From UMGS1696 sp963642885 (GTDB taxonomy: Bacteria; Bacillota; Clostridia; Oscillospirales; CAG-272), in NCBI GenBank assembly GCA_963642885.1, contig CAVIJI010000005.1, forward strand, positions 1 through 64,000: a stretch of 64,000 bases of DNA. Reading direction: 5' to 3'. Within the stretch, counting starts at the first letter, position 1. Each line of letters starts with the position of its first letter. Below are positions 42,511-51,237 of this stretch, piece after piece. Both the position numbers and the translations under genes were made by a program. Under the pieces are notes generated by a model. That model did no database searches and had not been told where the DNA came from. It worked only from the letters and a program-made list of their open reading frames with translations.

Positions 42511-43872
42511 TCAGCCCAAAATAGGTTCGCCGTATGCCTCGTTGTAATCGGCAATCAGCTTTTTCGCGAGTGAATAAGAATTAATGAGCGGGTGCATCAT
42601 GAGCGCTTCTACCGCCTTGTCCTCGCTGTGCTCGCGTACGGCTTCGACCGTAAGTCTTTCGTAACGCTTTATGAGACGGATGTAAAGCTCACACATTTCG
42701 GGTATGGATGTCTGAGCCACGGGTTCGATTCCGTTTTTCGTTACCTTGCAGGTAACCTCGACTACGTCATCGTCCGAAAGGAAGGGAATAGAGCCGTTGT
42801 TCAGTATGCTGAGCACGAGAGTGCGTCCCTCTTCGCTTTGCATTCCTTCGATGCAGTCGAGCATAACACCCGCATAACCCATGCCTTCGGGAACGGGCAG
42901 ACTGCCCTTTTCAAGCATCGGACGGTTTGCGGTACCCGATTCGATAGACATATAGCTGTTTTCGCGCAACTGCATGTAGTACAGGAAGGTTTGCAGAGCT
43001 TCCTCGGGATTTGCGTCGATATCCATAGCCTTCAGCTCACGCATCATGGCGATGTTGACCTTTTCTATGGTCTGACCGCGCGTCATTTCGGATTTTTCGA
43101 TGTTGGCGAGCGCGCGTTCACGGTGGTAATAGTAGTAAAGATATTCGTTCGGAAGCATTCCCGTCTTGCGGATTACGTCGCGGTCGAATATTTCAAGCTC
43201 CTGTATACTCGAAAGGAATGCGTCGTCTGCTATCAGCTTAGGCATGATTTCCTCGCCGTGCAGCTGTACGCTCTTTATCCACGACAGGTGATTGAGCCCG
43301 AAGAATTCGACGTAAAGCTCTTCCTCCGTAACGCCGAGATTGTTTGCCATGCGGTATTTCATGCTGCTGGGAGCGTCACAGATGCCGATTATACGGTGGT
43401 ATCCCGCACTGTGCAGAGCCTGTGTAACGAGTCCCGATGGATTTGTGAAATTGAATATCCACGCATTGGGAGCGTATTTCTCGATAAGCTCGCAGTAGTC
43501 TATCAGTATCGGTATGGTACGCACCGCCATAGAAAATCCGCCGACACCCGTGGTTTCCTGACCTATGACGCCGTTTTTCAGTGCCACCGCTTCGTCAATC
43601 ACGCGGGAATGGTCGCCGCCGACACGCAGCGTGGTAACTATGTAGTCCATTCCGCGTATAGCCTCCACGGGGTCGTACACCTCACGTACCTCGAGGTCCA
43701 TGCCCTCTCTCGCCACAACGTGACGGCAAAGCTTTCCGATTATCGCAAGCTTTTCGAAATCGGTGTCGTAAAGTACAACCGAGTCTATGTCGAGCTTTTT
43801 GTATCTTTTGAGAAGGCCGTTTATGAATATTACGGTACGGACACCCGCACCGCCGATAACTCCGATTTTCAT
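42511..43872 (-). CDS. GH4-family NAD-dependent glycosidase (6-phospho-glycosidase type)
   Basis: 453 residues. N-terminal Rossmann fold MKIGVIGGAGVRT binds NAD; VTTLRVGGDHSR, GQETTGVGG, FNFTNPSG, GICDAPSS (metal Cys) and FFGLNHLSW (metal His) are the GH4 set. GH4 enzymes use NAD and Mn to cleave phosphorylated disaccharides such as 6-phospho-glucosides by oxidation and elimination. No PTS gene is present in the window, so the phosphate may be added by the PfkB kinase encoded just upstream. The gene is 33 bases after pfkB-like and 58 before the unknown gene. Confidence 0.93.
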   Translation of the reverse strand: MKIGVIGGAGVRTVIFINGLLKRYKKLDIDSVVLYDTDFEKLAIIGKLCRHVVAREGMDLEVREVYDPVEAIRGMDYIVTTLRVGGDHSRVIDEAVALKNGVIGQETTGVGGFSMAVRTIPILIDYCELIEKYAPNAWIFNFTNPSGLVTQALHSAGYHRIIGICDAPSSMKYRMANNLGVTEEELYVEFFGLNHLSWIKSVQLHGEEIMPKLIADDAFLSSIQELEIFDRDVIRKTGMLPNEYLYYYYHRERALANIEKSEMTRGQTIEKVNIAMMRELKAMDIDANPEEALQTFLYYMQLRENSYMSIESGTANRPMLEKGSLPVPEGMGYAGVMLDCIEGMQSEEGRTLVLSILNNGSIPFLSDDDVVEVTCKVTKNGIEPVAQTSIPEMCELYIRLIKRYERLTVEAVREHSEDKAVEALMMHPLINSYSLAKKLIADYNEAYGEPILG

Positions 43873-43904
43873 TGTTTATTTCTCCTTGATTCGAGCATAA
43901 TTGA

Positions 43905-44840
43905 TTATTCGTGGGCGGAAATCCATTTTTTCATTTCGTCACGGAACGGGAATCCCGTATTGCCGCCAAGCTTTGTCACGGACAGTGCGCCGCACGTGTT
44001 TCCGCATTTCAGGCATTCCTCCATCGGCAGACCGTTCAGGAAACCGTAAACAAAGCCCGCGTTGAAGGAATCCCCCGCACCCGTTGTGTCAACGGCACTA
44101 ACCTTGTACGCGGGGGCGAAATATTTAATTCCGTCGCGTATAGCCAAAGCACCGGTTTTGCCGAGCTTGATTACCGCCATGCCGACACCTGCATCGGCGA
44201 GCTTGCGGGCACCCTCTTCGATGTCGTCGCAGCGTGTATAATGAGCACATTCCGTTTCGTTCATAAACAACACGTCAATCATCGGCAGAAGCTCGAATAT
44301 TCCCTCGTACCATACGCCGGTCGTATCCCAGCCCACATCAAACGAAACCGTAACGTCTCCCATTTCGTGTGTTTTTTTCAGTACGGACAGGTACTCACCG
44401 TGGTTTGAAAGTCCTTCGTAGCCTGTGACGTGTACATGTCTCGCTTCCTTCAGCTTTTCGAGATCCATGTATCGCAGAGACAAACCCTCGTTCGTTCCGC
44501 GATATGTAAGGAAACAGCGTTCCTTTTCCGTTGTAAAGCTGATGGAAATACCGGTTTTTTTGGTTTCACTGTCGGTGAGAAGACTGTCGTCGGCACCGAG
44601 CTCTCTGAACAGTCCCCGAATATAGCTGCCGTACATGTCCTTGCCGATGCTTCCCTGAAGCACGGATTTCAAGCCGAGCTTGGCGGTACCGAGTGTGAAT
44701 AACGCAGCGCCGCCGCCGACAAAGGTTTCCATAGTCGGTACGTCAACCTCGCTGCCTGGGTCGGGCAGCTGTTCGACACCGGGAACCACAAGGTCGATAT
44801 TGACGTCGCCGTATACGTATACATCCCATTTTTTCTGCAT
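43905..44840 (-). CDS. PfkB-family carbohydrate kinase
   Basis: 311 residues with the ribokinase fold. VYGDVNIDLVVPG (N-terminal), FVGGGAALFTLGTAKLG (signature 1) and VDTTGAGDSFNAGFVYGF (signature 2, with the catalytic Asp in GAGD) are complete. It should phosphorylate the free sugar, or possibly the disaccharide, that feeds the GH4 enzyme. AAGGAG lies before the ATG. First gene of a four-gene operon running to 39413, driven by the promoter at 44875-44903. Confidence 0.93.
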   Translation of the reverse strand: MQKKWDVYVYGDVNIDLVVPGVEQLPDPGSEVDVPTMETFVGGGAALFTLGTAKLGLKSVLQGSIGKDMYGSYIRGLFRELGADDSLLTDSETKKTGISISFTTEKERCFLTYRGTNEGLSLRYMDLEKLKEARHVHVTGYEGLSNHGEYLSVLKKTHEMGDVTVSFDVGWDTTGVWYEGIFELLPMIDVLFMNETECAHYTRCDDIEEGARKLADAGVGMAVIKLGKTGALAIRDGIKYFAPAYKVSAVDTTGAGDSFNAGFVYGFLNGLPMEECLKCGNTCGALSVTKLGGNTGFPFRDEMKKWISAHE

Positions 44841-44874
44841 GTGCGTTTCTCCTTAACTGTTGCCTTCAGGGTAA

Positions 44875-44903
44875 ATTATACCATTTATTCGGCATTCTTT
44901 CAA
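44875..44903 (-). promoter_or_regulatory. Promoter of the PfkB-GH4-unknown-PHP operon
   Basis: Minus strand TTGAAA (44903-44898), 17-base spacer, TATAAT (44880-44875), about 35 bases before the first ATG. Confidence 0.8.
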
Positions 44904-44936
44904 TAGTTAAATGACATACGGCAGAATATTTGCATG

Positions 44937-44950
44937 TGAAAACGTTTTGC
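44937..44950. promoter_or_regulatory. Candidate CcpA/LacI-type operator
   Basis: TGAAAACGTTTTGC has the 10-base palindromic core AAAACGTTTT of cre-like sites. It lies about 35 bases upstream of the PfkB-operon -35. A single such site by chance is possible. Confidence 0.3.
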
Positions 44951-45240
44951 GCCTCGGCGGCTCGGATTATGCGGATACGATCCGATGCCGAATAGGTTTG
45001 CCGTGCAAGATTTATCATGAAAAATGAAGAAAAATACAAATGTAGCTGTTTTGTACGGGTAAATATGTGTTTTCGGGTGATTCCGAGTTTGTTTAAAAAT
45101 TCAAAAAAAGACCGTATATTCGGTTTGTAAACACCGTTTGAAGTATAAATATGCGTTTGAAAGCAACTGCGAAAAGATGAATTTGCCAAAATCAACAATC
45201 ATTACGATAAAGTGTCGGGAAATAATGTAGAAATGGTGAA
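44951..45240. other. Intergenic region, nothing recognised
   Basis: Between the PfkB and liv operons. No open frame of interest, hairpin with a T-run, or RNA motif was recognised; AT-rich in the last 200 bases. Confidence 0.5.
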
Positions 45241-45269
45241 TTGACTTTTATATGAATTTTTATTACAAT
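45241..45269 (+). promoter_or_regulatory. Promoter of the liv operon
   Basis: TTGACT (45241-45246), 17-base spacer, TACAAT (45264-45269). The transcript should begin near 45276. Confidence 0.72.
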
Positions 45270-45274
45270 GATAC

Positions 45275-45305
45275 AAAGGTTATGAGTAACCTTTTGTCTG
45301 TCGTT
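45275..45305 (+). promoter_or_regulatory. Leader hairpin at the liv transcript start
   Basis: AAAGGTTA pairs with TAACCTTT around TGAG, followed by TGTCTGTCGTTTTT. It lies at the very 5' end of the predicted transcript and could be an early attenuator or an mRNA-stabilising hairpin. Confidence 0.45.
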
Positions 45306-45366
45306 TTTATAATGTTTTGCAGCTTTGTTAATGTCGGACTTCAATTTTAAGAGAAGGTGTATGTTT

Positions 45367-46533
45367 ATGAAAACAGGAAATAAAACAGTATCGCGTATAT
45401 TTACGGCTGTGCTTGCGTGCACAATGCTTACATTCGGCATGAGCTCATGCGGCTCGAGTGCCGGTTATACGGAAAACAATACGGAATTCTTCATAGGTGC
45501 GACAGGTCCTCTCACGGGTGATGCTTCCTCCTACGGAACATCGGTCGAAAAAGGTGCCGAGCTCGCCATCGAGGAAATAAACAACGCGGGCGGGCTGAAC
45601 GGTGTGAAGATTCACTTCGAGATGCTCGATGACGTAGCCACCGCGGATAAGGCGGCTACCGCTTATACAACACTTTACGAAAAGGGAATGCAGATTTCCA
45701 TCGGCAGTGTTACCTCGGGCTCTTGCGCTTCCTTCGCTTCGACATCCGCCGAGGATAAAATGCTGTTCATGACTCCTTCGGCATCGGCTGCCGATGTAAT
45801 CGCGGCAAGCGATTACGGCTTCAGAGTATGCTTCGGCGACCCTCAGCAGGGCACGATAGCCGCAAACACTCTTACCGCCGAATACTCGAAGATAGGCGTA
45901 ATCTACGACAGCAGTGATACATATTCATCGGGTATATACGAGGCATTCGAGGATGAGATGACCAACCTCGGCAAGACAGTCGGAACGGACTATATCGTAT
46001 ATACATTCACAAAGGAAACCAATAAGGACTTCTCCACACAGGTTGACGGTTTATCGGCAGAGAACTGCGATGTTATTTTCCTTCCGATTTACTACACCGA
46101 AGCGGGACTTATCGCAAAGAGAGCCGCCGCAGGCAACTACAATGTTCCGATATTCGGCTGTGACGGACTTGACGGCATAGCAGACCAGCTTGACAGCTCC
46201 GTAACGGCTACGGTTCGTTATATCACTCCTTTCGACGTAAACAGCACAGACCCCGATGTTGTCGCGTTTGTTGCCGCTTATACCGAAAAATACGGTGAGT
46301 CTCCCGACCAGTTCGCGGCTGACGGATATGACGCGGTAAAGATTCTTTGCTCAGCTATGAGTACCGCAGGAGTAAGCGATACCACAATAACACCCGCCGA
46401 GCTTACCGATATAATCAAGCCGATTCTTACGGGCGGAACATTCAGCTACTCCGGAGTTACCGGTAAAAATATGACATGGACAGAAGACGGTTCCTGCAAC
46501 AAGGATGCCAATATTGTTACTCTCGACAGATAA
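45367..46533 (+). CDS. livJ: Branched-chain amino-acid-type binding lipoprotein
   Basis: 388 residues from the ATG at 45367. Signal peptide with lipobox FGMSSCGSS, then the type I periplasmic-binding fold: GATGPLTGDASSYG, ELAIEEINNAGG, TSGSCASFASTSAEDKM, GVIYDSSDTYSSG, ENCDVIFLPIYYTEA. It captures leucine, isoleucine or valine (or a related ligand) for the LivHMGF importer encoded next. The GAAGG site fits 45367 better than an upstream ATG at 45361. It is followed by a 144-base gap with two hairpins before livH, allowing higher expression of the binding protein than of the membrane genes. Confidence 0.93.
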   Translation: MKTGNKTVSRIFTAVLACTMLTFGMSSCGSSAGYTENNTEFFIGATGPLTGDASSYGTSVEKGAELAIEEINNAGGLNGVKIHFEMLDDVATADKAATAYTTLYEKGMQISIGSVTSGSCASFASTSAEDKMLFMTPSASAADVIAASDYGFRVCFGDPQQGTIAANTLTAEYSKIGVIYDSSDTYSSGIYEAFEDEMTNLGKTVGTDYIVYTFTKETNKDFSTQVDGLSAENCDVIFLPIYYTEAGLIAKRAAAGNYNVPIFGCDGLDGIADQLDSSVTATVRYITPFDVNSTDPDVVAFVAAYTEKYGESPDQFAADGYDAVKILCSAMSTAGVSDTTITPAELTDIIKPILTGGTFSYSGVTGKNMTWTEDGSCNKDANIVTLDR

Positions 46534-46572
46534 TAGATTATTATAGGACACGGGGAACAGAATAAAGACTGT

Positions 46573-46649
46573 GCCGCCGATGTGCGGCAACGCCTATACC
46601 TTATGCGATGATACCAAGGCTCTGACTATGATAAACAGGGTCTTGGTAT
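46573..46649 (+). other. Hairpins in the livJ-livH intercistronic region
   Basis: TGCCGC/GCGGCA (46572-46589) and a longer ATACCAAG/CTTGGTAT stem (46611-46649) extended by CTCTG/CAGGG. There is no T-run, so these look like RNA-stabilising or partial read-through structures that lower downstream expression. Confidence 0.55.
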
Positions 46650-46677
46650 TGCTGTTATAAAACAGGAGAGATAAATC

Positions 46678-47544
46678 ATGATTAACACATTGATAAACGG
46701 GCTTTGTCTCGGCGGTATCTATGCACTTATAGCTCTCGGCTATACGATGGTTTACGGTATTGCCAAGATGCTTAACTTTGCCCACGGCGACATAATTATG
46801 GTCGGAGCATATACGATATTAACAACGCTGTCACTGACGGGACACGCACTGCCTGCAGTGATTGTCGCCGTCATTGTCTGCACTCTCCTGGGCATACTCA
46901 CCGAAAAGGTGGCATACAAGCCCCTGAGAGGAGCTTCTCCGCTGGCAGTGCTTATAACTGCGATAGGTGTCAGCTATTTTCTGCAGAGTATTGCGCAGCT
47001 GATATACGGAACAAAATCACGTTCGATTTCAATAGGAAATTTCGGTGCCGTTGAATTCTGCGGCGTTTCCGTAAGTATTTCGTCTATCATAACCCTTGCT
47101 TTATGCGTCGTTATAATGGTTTCTCTTACGTTATTCATAAACAAAACACGAGTAGGATGTGCTATGCTTGCGGTATCGGAGGATAAAGGTGCCGCACAGC
47201 TTATGGGAATAAACGTTAACGGAATCATCACCCTGACATTCGCAATCGGTTCGGCTCTCGCCGCATTTGCCAGTACCTTCTATCTTATGCAGATACCGAG
47301 CGTGACGCCGACACTCGGCTCGATGCCCGGTATAAAAGCGTTCACCGCTGCGGTTATCGGCGGTATCGGTTCGATTCCCGGAGCTATGGTCGGAGGAATT
47401 CTTCTCGGTGTAATAGAAAAGCTTGCACTCAGTGTTCCCGTACTCGCGCCGTACACGACGGCGATAGAGTTCGGACTGCTTATAGTGATACTGCTTGTGA
47501 AACCCACGGGCATACTCGGTAAAAAGACAAGAGAGAAGGTATAA
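46678..47544 (+). CDS. livH: Branched-chain amino-acid ABC permease LivH
   Basis: 288 residues, about eight membrane helices. Starts with NTLINGLCLGGIYALIALGYTMVYG and contains NFAHGDIIMVGAY, the LivH signatures, and GINVNGIITLTFAIGSALAA near the ATPase-coupling loop. It forms the membrane channel with LivM. GGAGAG precedes the ATG by about 8 bases; the next gene begins 3 bases after its stop. Confidence 0.96.
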   Translation: MINTLINGLCLGGIYALIALGYTMVYGIAKMLNFAHGDIIMVGAYTILTTLSLTGHALPAVIVAVIVCTLLGILTEKVAYKPLRGASPLAVLITAIGVSYFLQSIAQLIYGTKSRSISIGNFGAVEFCGVSVSISSIITLALCVVIMVSLTLFINKTRVGCAMLAVSEDKGAAQLMGINVNGIITLTFAIGSALAAFASTFYLMQIPSVTPTLGSMPGIKAFTAAVIGGIGSIPGAMVGGILLGVIEKLALSVPVLAPYTTAIEFGLLIVILLVKPTGILGKKTREKV

Positions 47545-47546
47545 GT

Positions 47547-48704
47547 ATGAAAAAGCCAACCAATTTCAAATTAAAGTATGTAATAAACTACATTCTCGTT
47601 CTTGCTCTGCTTATTCCGACCGCTGTTCTGGGACTGACGGGCGGACTCAAGGGTTCATCCGCACTTTTGCTCACTCAGATCGCGTACAGTATAATTCTTG
47701 CGGTATCGCTCAACCTTGTTGTCGGATTTTTGGGTGAGCTCAGCCTCGGCCATGCGGGATTCATGTGCGTAGGCGCATACATAGGCTGTTTATGCGCGAA
47801 TTATATGCATAACGTTATTCCGTCGAAGCTTGTCGTACTTATAATATCCATGCTGATAGGCGGCATTTGCGCCGCGGTATTCGGCTTGATTATCGGTCTT
47901 CCCTGCCTCAGGCTGAAGGGTGACTATTTGGCGATAGTCACGCTCGCGTTCGGTGAAATCATGAGAACGGTTTTCATGAACCAGGAAATATTCGGCGGTG
48001 CGCTCGGACTTACTACCAAAAAGTACGGTAAAATGCTGTATATAATCGCTTTTATCGTAGTGCTTCTTACTGTTTTCGTATCTCAGAATCTGATGCGAAG
48101 CAAGCACGGCAGAGCTATTCAGTCAATCAGAGACAACGAGATAGCGTCACGTGCTATGGGTGTAAACGTAACGTACTACAAGCTTATTGTATTTGTTGTA
48201 TCCGCGTTTTTCGCGGGAGTTGCCGGAGTAATATACGGCCACAACACGTCTCCCGTCGACTACAGCTTTTTCTCGTTCAACTATTCGATTGAAATACTCG
48301 TAATGGTAGTTCTCGGCGGTATGGGAAACATCAGCGGTTCGATAATAGCCGCGGCGATCCTTACGTTCATAAACGTAAAGCTTCAGACACAGCTGTCCGG
48401 TGACCTTGCGGCACTGAAGCAGCTGATATACGCGCTTATATTGATTATCATGGTAATGTGGAACAATGCGCCCGCACTCAGGGGTGCTCGTGAAAAAATA
48501 AACATAAGAAATCTGACGGTGAAAATCAAAGAAAAACTTCTCGGAAAGAACAAAAATACTCCCGACGGAGGAATAGATCCTCCCTCGAACGCCGCATGGG
48601 ATAAGATACCCACGAAAATTCCGATGGATGCTATTTTATCGACGGATTTAAGTCCCGACAATCCGTATGAGGCGCAAGCCCCGAAAAAGGAGGAGCGTAA
48701 ATGA
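47547..48704 (+). CDS. livM: Branched-chain amino-acid ABC permease LivM
   Basis: 385 residues. LNLVVGFLGELSLGHAGFMCVGAY, KGDYLAIVTLAFGEIMR and RSKHGRAIQSIRDNEIASRAMG (coupling helix) are standard LivM motifs. The last 65 residues (KNKNTPDGGIDPPSNAAWDK onwards, Pro- and Asp-rich) form a cytoplasmic tail not seen in most LivM proteins. Overlaps livG by 4 bases (ATGA). Confidence 0.95.
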   Translation: MKKPTNFKLKYVINYILVLALLIPTAVLGLTGGLKGSSALLLTQIAYSIILAVSLNLVVGFLGELSLGHAGFMCVGAYIGCLCANYMHNVIPSKLVVLIISMLIGGICAAVFGLIIGLPCLRLKGDYLAIVTLAFGEIMRTVFMNQEIFGGALGLTTKKYGKMLYIIAFIVVLLTVFVSQNLMRSKHGRAIQSIRDNEIASRAMGVNVTYYKLIVFVVSAFFAGVAGVIYGHNTSPVDYSFFSFNYSIEILVMVVLGGMGNISGSIIAAAILTFINVKLQTQLSGDLAALKQLIYALILIIMVMWNNAPALRGAREKINIRNLTVKIKEKLLGKNKNTPDGGIDPPSNAAWDKIPTKIPMDAILSTDLSPDNPYEAQAPKKEERK

Positions 48705-49465
48705 GCGAATACATTCTCGAAACAGAAGGTCTCGGAATTACATTCGGCGGTTTAAAGGCCGTACAGAGTGTGGATCTCAAGATAAAGAAAAATCAATTAT
48801 ACGGCTTAATCGGACCGAACGGTGCGGGAAAAACCACGGTATTCAATATGCTGACGGGAGTATACAAGCCTACCACCGGAAAAATCAAGCTATGCGGTGA
48901 GGATATAACGGGAAAGTCATCTATAGAGATAAACAAAAAAGGAATAGCGAGAACATTCCAGAATATAAGACTTTTCTCGAACATGTCCGTTATCGACAAT
49001 GTTCTCGTGGGTTTGGGAAATCAATCCTCCTGCAATTTATTCGAAAGCATATTCCGTCTTCCGAGATACTGGTCGACGGAAAAGGAATTGAGAGCGAAGG
49101 CACGCGAACTGCTGCGGGTATTCGGACTTGATGAAGAAAGACGCACGGAAGCATCGAATCTTCCGTACGGAAAGCAAAGAAAGCTTGAAATAGCAAGAGC
49201 ACTTGCGACAAATCCGAAAATACTGTTGCTTGACGAGCCTGCCGCGGGTATGAATCCGCAGGAGACAGCCGAACTTACGGAGACCATACGTTTTGTCAGA
49301 GACAAATTCGACATGACTGTGCTGTTAATCGAGCATGACATGAGTCTTGTATCGAAGCTTTGCGATGAGCTTACGGTTTTGAATTTCGGAACGGTTCTTG
49401 CTCAGGGAAATGTGGAAAATGTTTTAAACGATCCGGAGGTTGTGAGGGCGTATTTGGGAGAATAG
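48701..49465 (+). CDS. livG: Branched-chain amino-acid ABC ATPase LivG
   Basis: 254 residues. Walker A GPNGAGKT, Q-loop in RTFQNIRLFSNMSV, LivG-type signature LPYGKQRKLEIARAL, Walker B ILLLDEPAAGMNP and switch His in LIEHDM. Pairs with LivF. Directly after its TAG stop (49463-49465) begins the hairpin element that fills the gap to livF. Confidence 0.96.
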   Translation: MSEYILETEGLGITFGGLKAVQSVDLKIKKNQLYGLIGPNGAGKTTVFNMLTGVYKPTTGKIKLCGEDITGKSSIEINKKGIARTFQNIRLFSNMSVIDNVLVGLGNQSSCNLFESIFRLPRYWSTEKELRAKARELLRVFGLDEERRTEASNLPYGKQRKLEIARALATNPKILLLDEPAAGMNPQETAELTETIRFVRDKFDMTVLLIEHDMSLVSKLCDELTVLNFGTVLAQGNVENVLNDPEVVRAYLGE

Positions 49466-49613
49466 TGTCGGCGGATAAACTTACAGCATAAATAGTAAAG
49501 ACAACCGCCGCCGACTCGAGAATTTCACTTGCGGTGAAATTCTCCGACGGAAAGGCTTGAGATATTCTCGGCGGATAAGCCTACAGCATAAATTGTAAGA
49601 CAACCGCCGCCGA
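49466..49613 (+). repeat. Hairpin A - hairpin B - hairpin A element between livG and livF
   Basis: Element A1 (49466-49514) starts TGTCGGCGGATAAACTT directly after the livG stop and ends CAACCGCCGCCGAC; TCGGCGG pairs with CCGCCGA. Hairpin B (49518-49544) is a perfect 11-base stem GAGAATTTCAC / GTGAAATTCTC with loop TTGCG. Element A2 (49568-49613) repeats A1 with changes. A matches the units after gpmI; the A-B-A order matches the array at 57812. Confidence 0.92.
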
Positions 49614-49644
49614 CGAAAGAGCGGACATAGAAAGAAGGAGAAGT

Positions 49645-50355
49645 ATGGCATTACTCGAAGTTACGGATCTGAAAGTCAATTACGGATTGATTCAGGCGAT
49701 AAAGGGAGTTTCCTTCACGGTTAATGAAGGGGAGATAGTTTCTCTTATAGGTGCAAACGGAGCGGGAAAAACCACAATTATGCACTCGGTGTGCAATCTG
49801 ATACCCAAGTCCGGCGGTAAAGTCGTTTTCGACGGAAATGATGTAACCGTTCTGCCTGCGCACAAGCTTGTTACGCTCGGAATTTCTCAGGTGCCGGAGA
49901 GAAGAAGAATATTTCAGGAGCTGACTGTTGCCGAAAACCTGAAAATGGGTGCGTATACGAGACGCGACAAAAAAGAAACAGAGGAAACACTCGAGAAAAT
50001 GTACGAGAGATTTCCCATACTCAAGGAAAGAGCAAAGCAGATTGCGGGCACGTTATCGGGCGGAGAACAGCAGATGCTCGCGATGAGCCGTGCGCTTATG
50101 TCGCATCCCAAGCTGCTTCTTCTCGATGAACCCAGCATGGGTTTATCTCCTCTTTACGTGAACACGATATTCGATATGATAAAAAAGGTCAACGAAGAGG
50201 GCACGACGGTATTTCTTGTGGAACAAAACGCAAAGAAGGCTCTTAACATTGCCGACAGAGCATATGTACTTGAGACGGGCAACATGGTTAAGGAAGGCTC
50301 GGGACAAGCTCTGCTTGAGGATGACAGCATTAAGAAGGCATACCTCGGTGGTTAA
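49645..50355 (+). CDS. livF: Branched-chain amino-acid ABC ATPase LivF
   Basis: 236 residues. Walker A GANGAGKT, LivF-type QVPERRRIFQELTVAENL, signature LSGGEQQMLAMSRAL, Walker B LLLLDEPSMGLSP and VFLVEQNA. AGAAGGAG lies 5 bases before the ATG. It is separated from livG by 179 bases of hairpin elements, unusual because livG-livF are normally adjacent. A terminator closes the operon. Confidence 0.96.
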   Translation: MALLEVTDLKVNYGLIQAIKGVSFTVNEGEIVSLIGANGAGKTTIMHSVCNLIPKSGGKVVFDGNDVTVLPAHKLVTLGISQVPERRRIFQELTVAENLKMGAYTRRDKKETEETLEKMYERFPILKERAKQIAGTLSGGEQQMLAMSRALMSHPKLLLLDEPSMGLSPLYVNTIFDMIKKVNEEGTTVFLVEQNAKKALNIADRAYVLETGNMVKEGSGQALLEDDSIKKAYLGG

Positions 50356-50379
50356 CGAGCGATAATATGGGGAAAATCA

Positions 50380-50411
50380 AGAGAGAACGGATATACCGTT
50401 CTCTTTTTTCA
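50380..50411 (+). terminator. Terminator of the liv operon
   Basis: AGAGAACGG (50382-50390) pairs with CCGTTCTCT (50396-50404) around ATATA, then TTTTTC. Confidence 0.92.
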
Positions 50412-50466
50412 CTTTTCCGACACATAATCGTTTCACAAAAATCGTATTGAAATTTATATAAATAGC

Positions 50467-50495
50467 TTGACAAAAGATATAAAACGTGAGATAAT
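50467..50495 (+). promoter_or_regulatory. Promoter of the RHH protein gene
   Basis: TTGACA (50467-50472), 17-base spacer, GATAAT (50490-50495). Its -35 coincides with an apparent TTG start at 50467, which is therefore not a real start. Confidence 0.8.
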
Positions 50496-50532
50496 ATATG
50501 TGTCAGATGAAGAAAGGAACGGTACATATGAA

Positions 50533-51189
50533 ATGAAAAAAACTTTATACAGTCTGATGCTCTCCGATGATGTAATGCGGGAGATAGATGCCTTGGCTCA
50601 TAGAATGGGGACTAATCGTTCTAATCTGGTGAACATGATTCTTGCCGAAAAGGTACAGGTTCGCACACCCGAACAGCAGATGAACGATATATTCAGCGGC
50701 ATCGAGCAGCTGCTCGCATCATCTCGTGAGCTGATTCCGCTCTTTGCCCCAAATACACAGAGAGTCACGGTTCGTTCGAGCCTCGAATACAAATATCATC
50801 CGACGGTGCGTTACGAAGTTGAGCTTGTGAACGGATTTGTGCCCGGTGAGCCCATAGGTACGCTTACCGCGAATTTCCGAACACAATCGCAGGCACTTAT
50901 CGAGCTGCTCGGAAGATTTTTCCGCTGTCTGACGAGGATAGAGGGAGCGATGCTGCCGATAGATGCCGCTTATTCGATTGAAAACGGAAGGTTCACGAGA
51001 ACACTCGCGTATCCTTCGAGAAAAAACGGTGAAAACAGTATTTTAAACGCCGAAGAAATATCAAAAGCAATAACGGATTACGTCAGCTTGATTGACAGGA
51101 TGATGAAGGCTTGCGTGGGAGGCGCGGATTCGCGTGTTCTTACAGATATGTATTCCGCAGATCTTGCCGAGCGTGAAATATTGTTGTAA
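50533..51189 (+). CDS. Ribbon-helix-helix domain protein
   Basis: 218 residues. Residues 1 to about 45 resemble a CopG-type ribbon-helix-helix DNA-binding domain (KKTLYSLMLSDDVMREIDALA, then NRSNLVNMILAEK). Residues about 80-170 form an unrecognised, mostly beta domain (VTVRSSLEYKYHPTVRYEVEL), followed by a helical end. The ATG at 50533 overlaps the stop of a two-codon frame, ATG-AAA-TGA, at 50528-50536, so initiation may be by reinitiation. An AAAGGA site lies 14 bases upstream of 50533 and better placed for 50528. clpB follows after 48 bases without a visible terminator. Confidence 0.72.
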   Translation: MKKTLYSLMLSDDVMREIDALAHRMGTNRSNLVNMILAEKVQVRTPEQQMNDIFSGIEQLLASSRELIPLFAPNTQRVTVRSSLEYKYHPTVRYEVELVNGFVPGEPIGTLTANFRTQSQALIELLGRFFRCLTRIEGAMLPIDAAYSIENGRFTRTLAYPSRKNGENSILNAEEISKAITDYVSLIDRMMKACVGGADSRVLTDMYSADLAEREILL

Positions 51190-51237
51190 ATAAGGAGAAA
51201 ATTTACATCCGAAATCAGAATGAAAGGATGATGATAT

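Noticed and set aside
42592..44049. 485-codon open frame opposite the GH4 gene
   Set aside because: Antisense to a clear enzyme gene; its residues (rich in His, Tyr, Val, Arg) mirror the codon use of the real gene.
49466..49613. Insertion sequence or MITE with target duplication
   Set aside because: No transposase, no flanking direct repeats, and the unit begins exactly at the stop codon. A REP-like element remains possible but needs a genome-wide search.
50467..50532. Longer start of the RHH protein at TTG 50467
   Set aside because: The TTG is part of a TTGACA -35 box with a matching -10 downstream, so the codons would not be transcribed.
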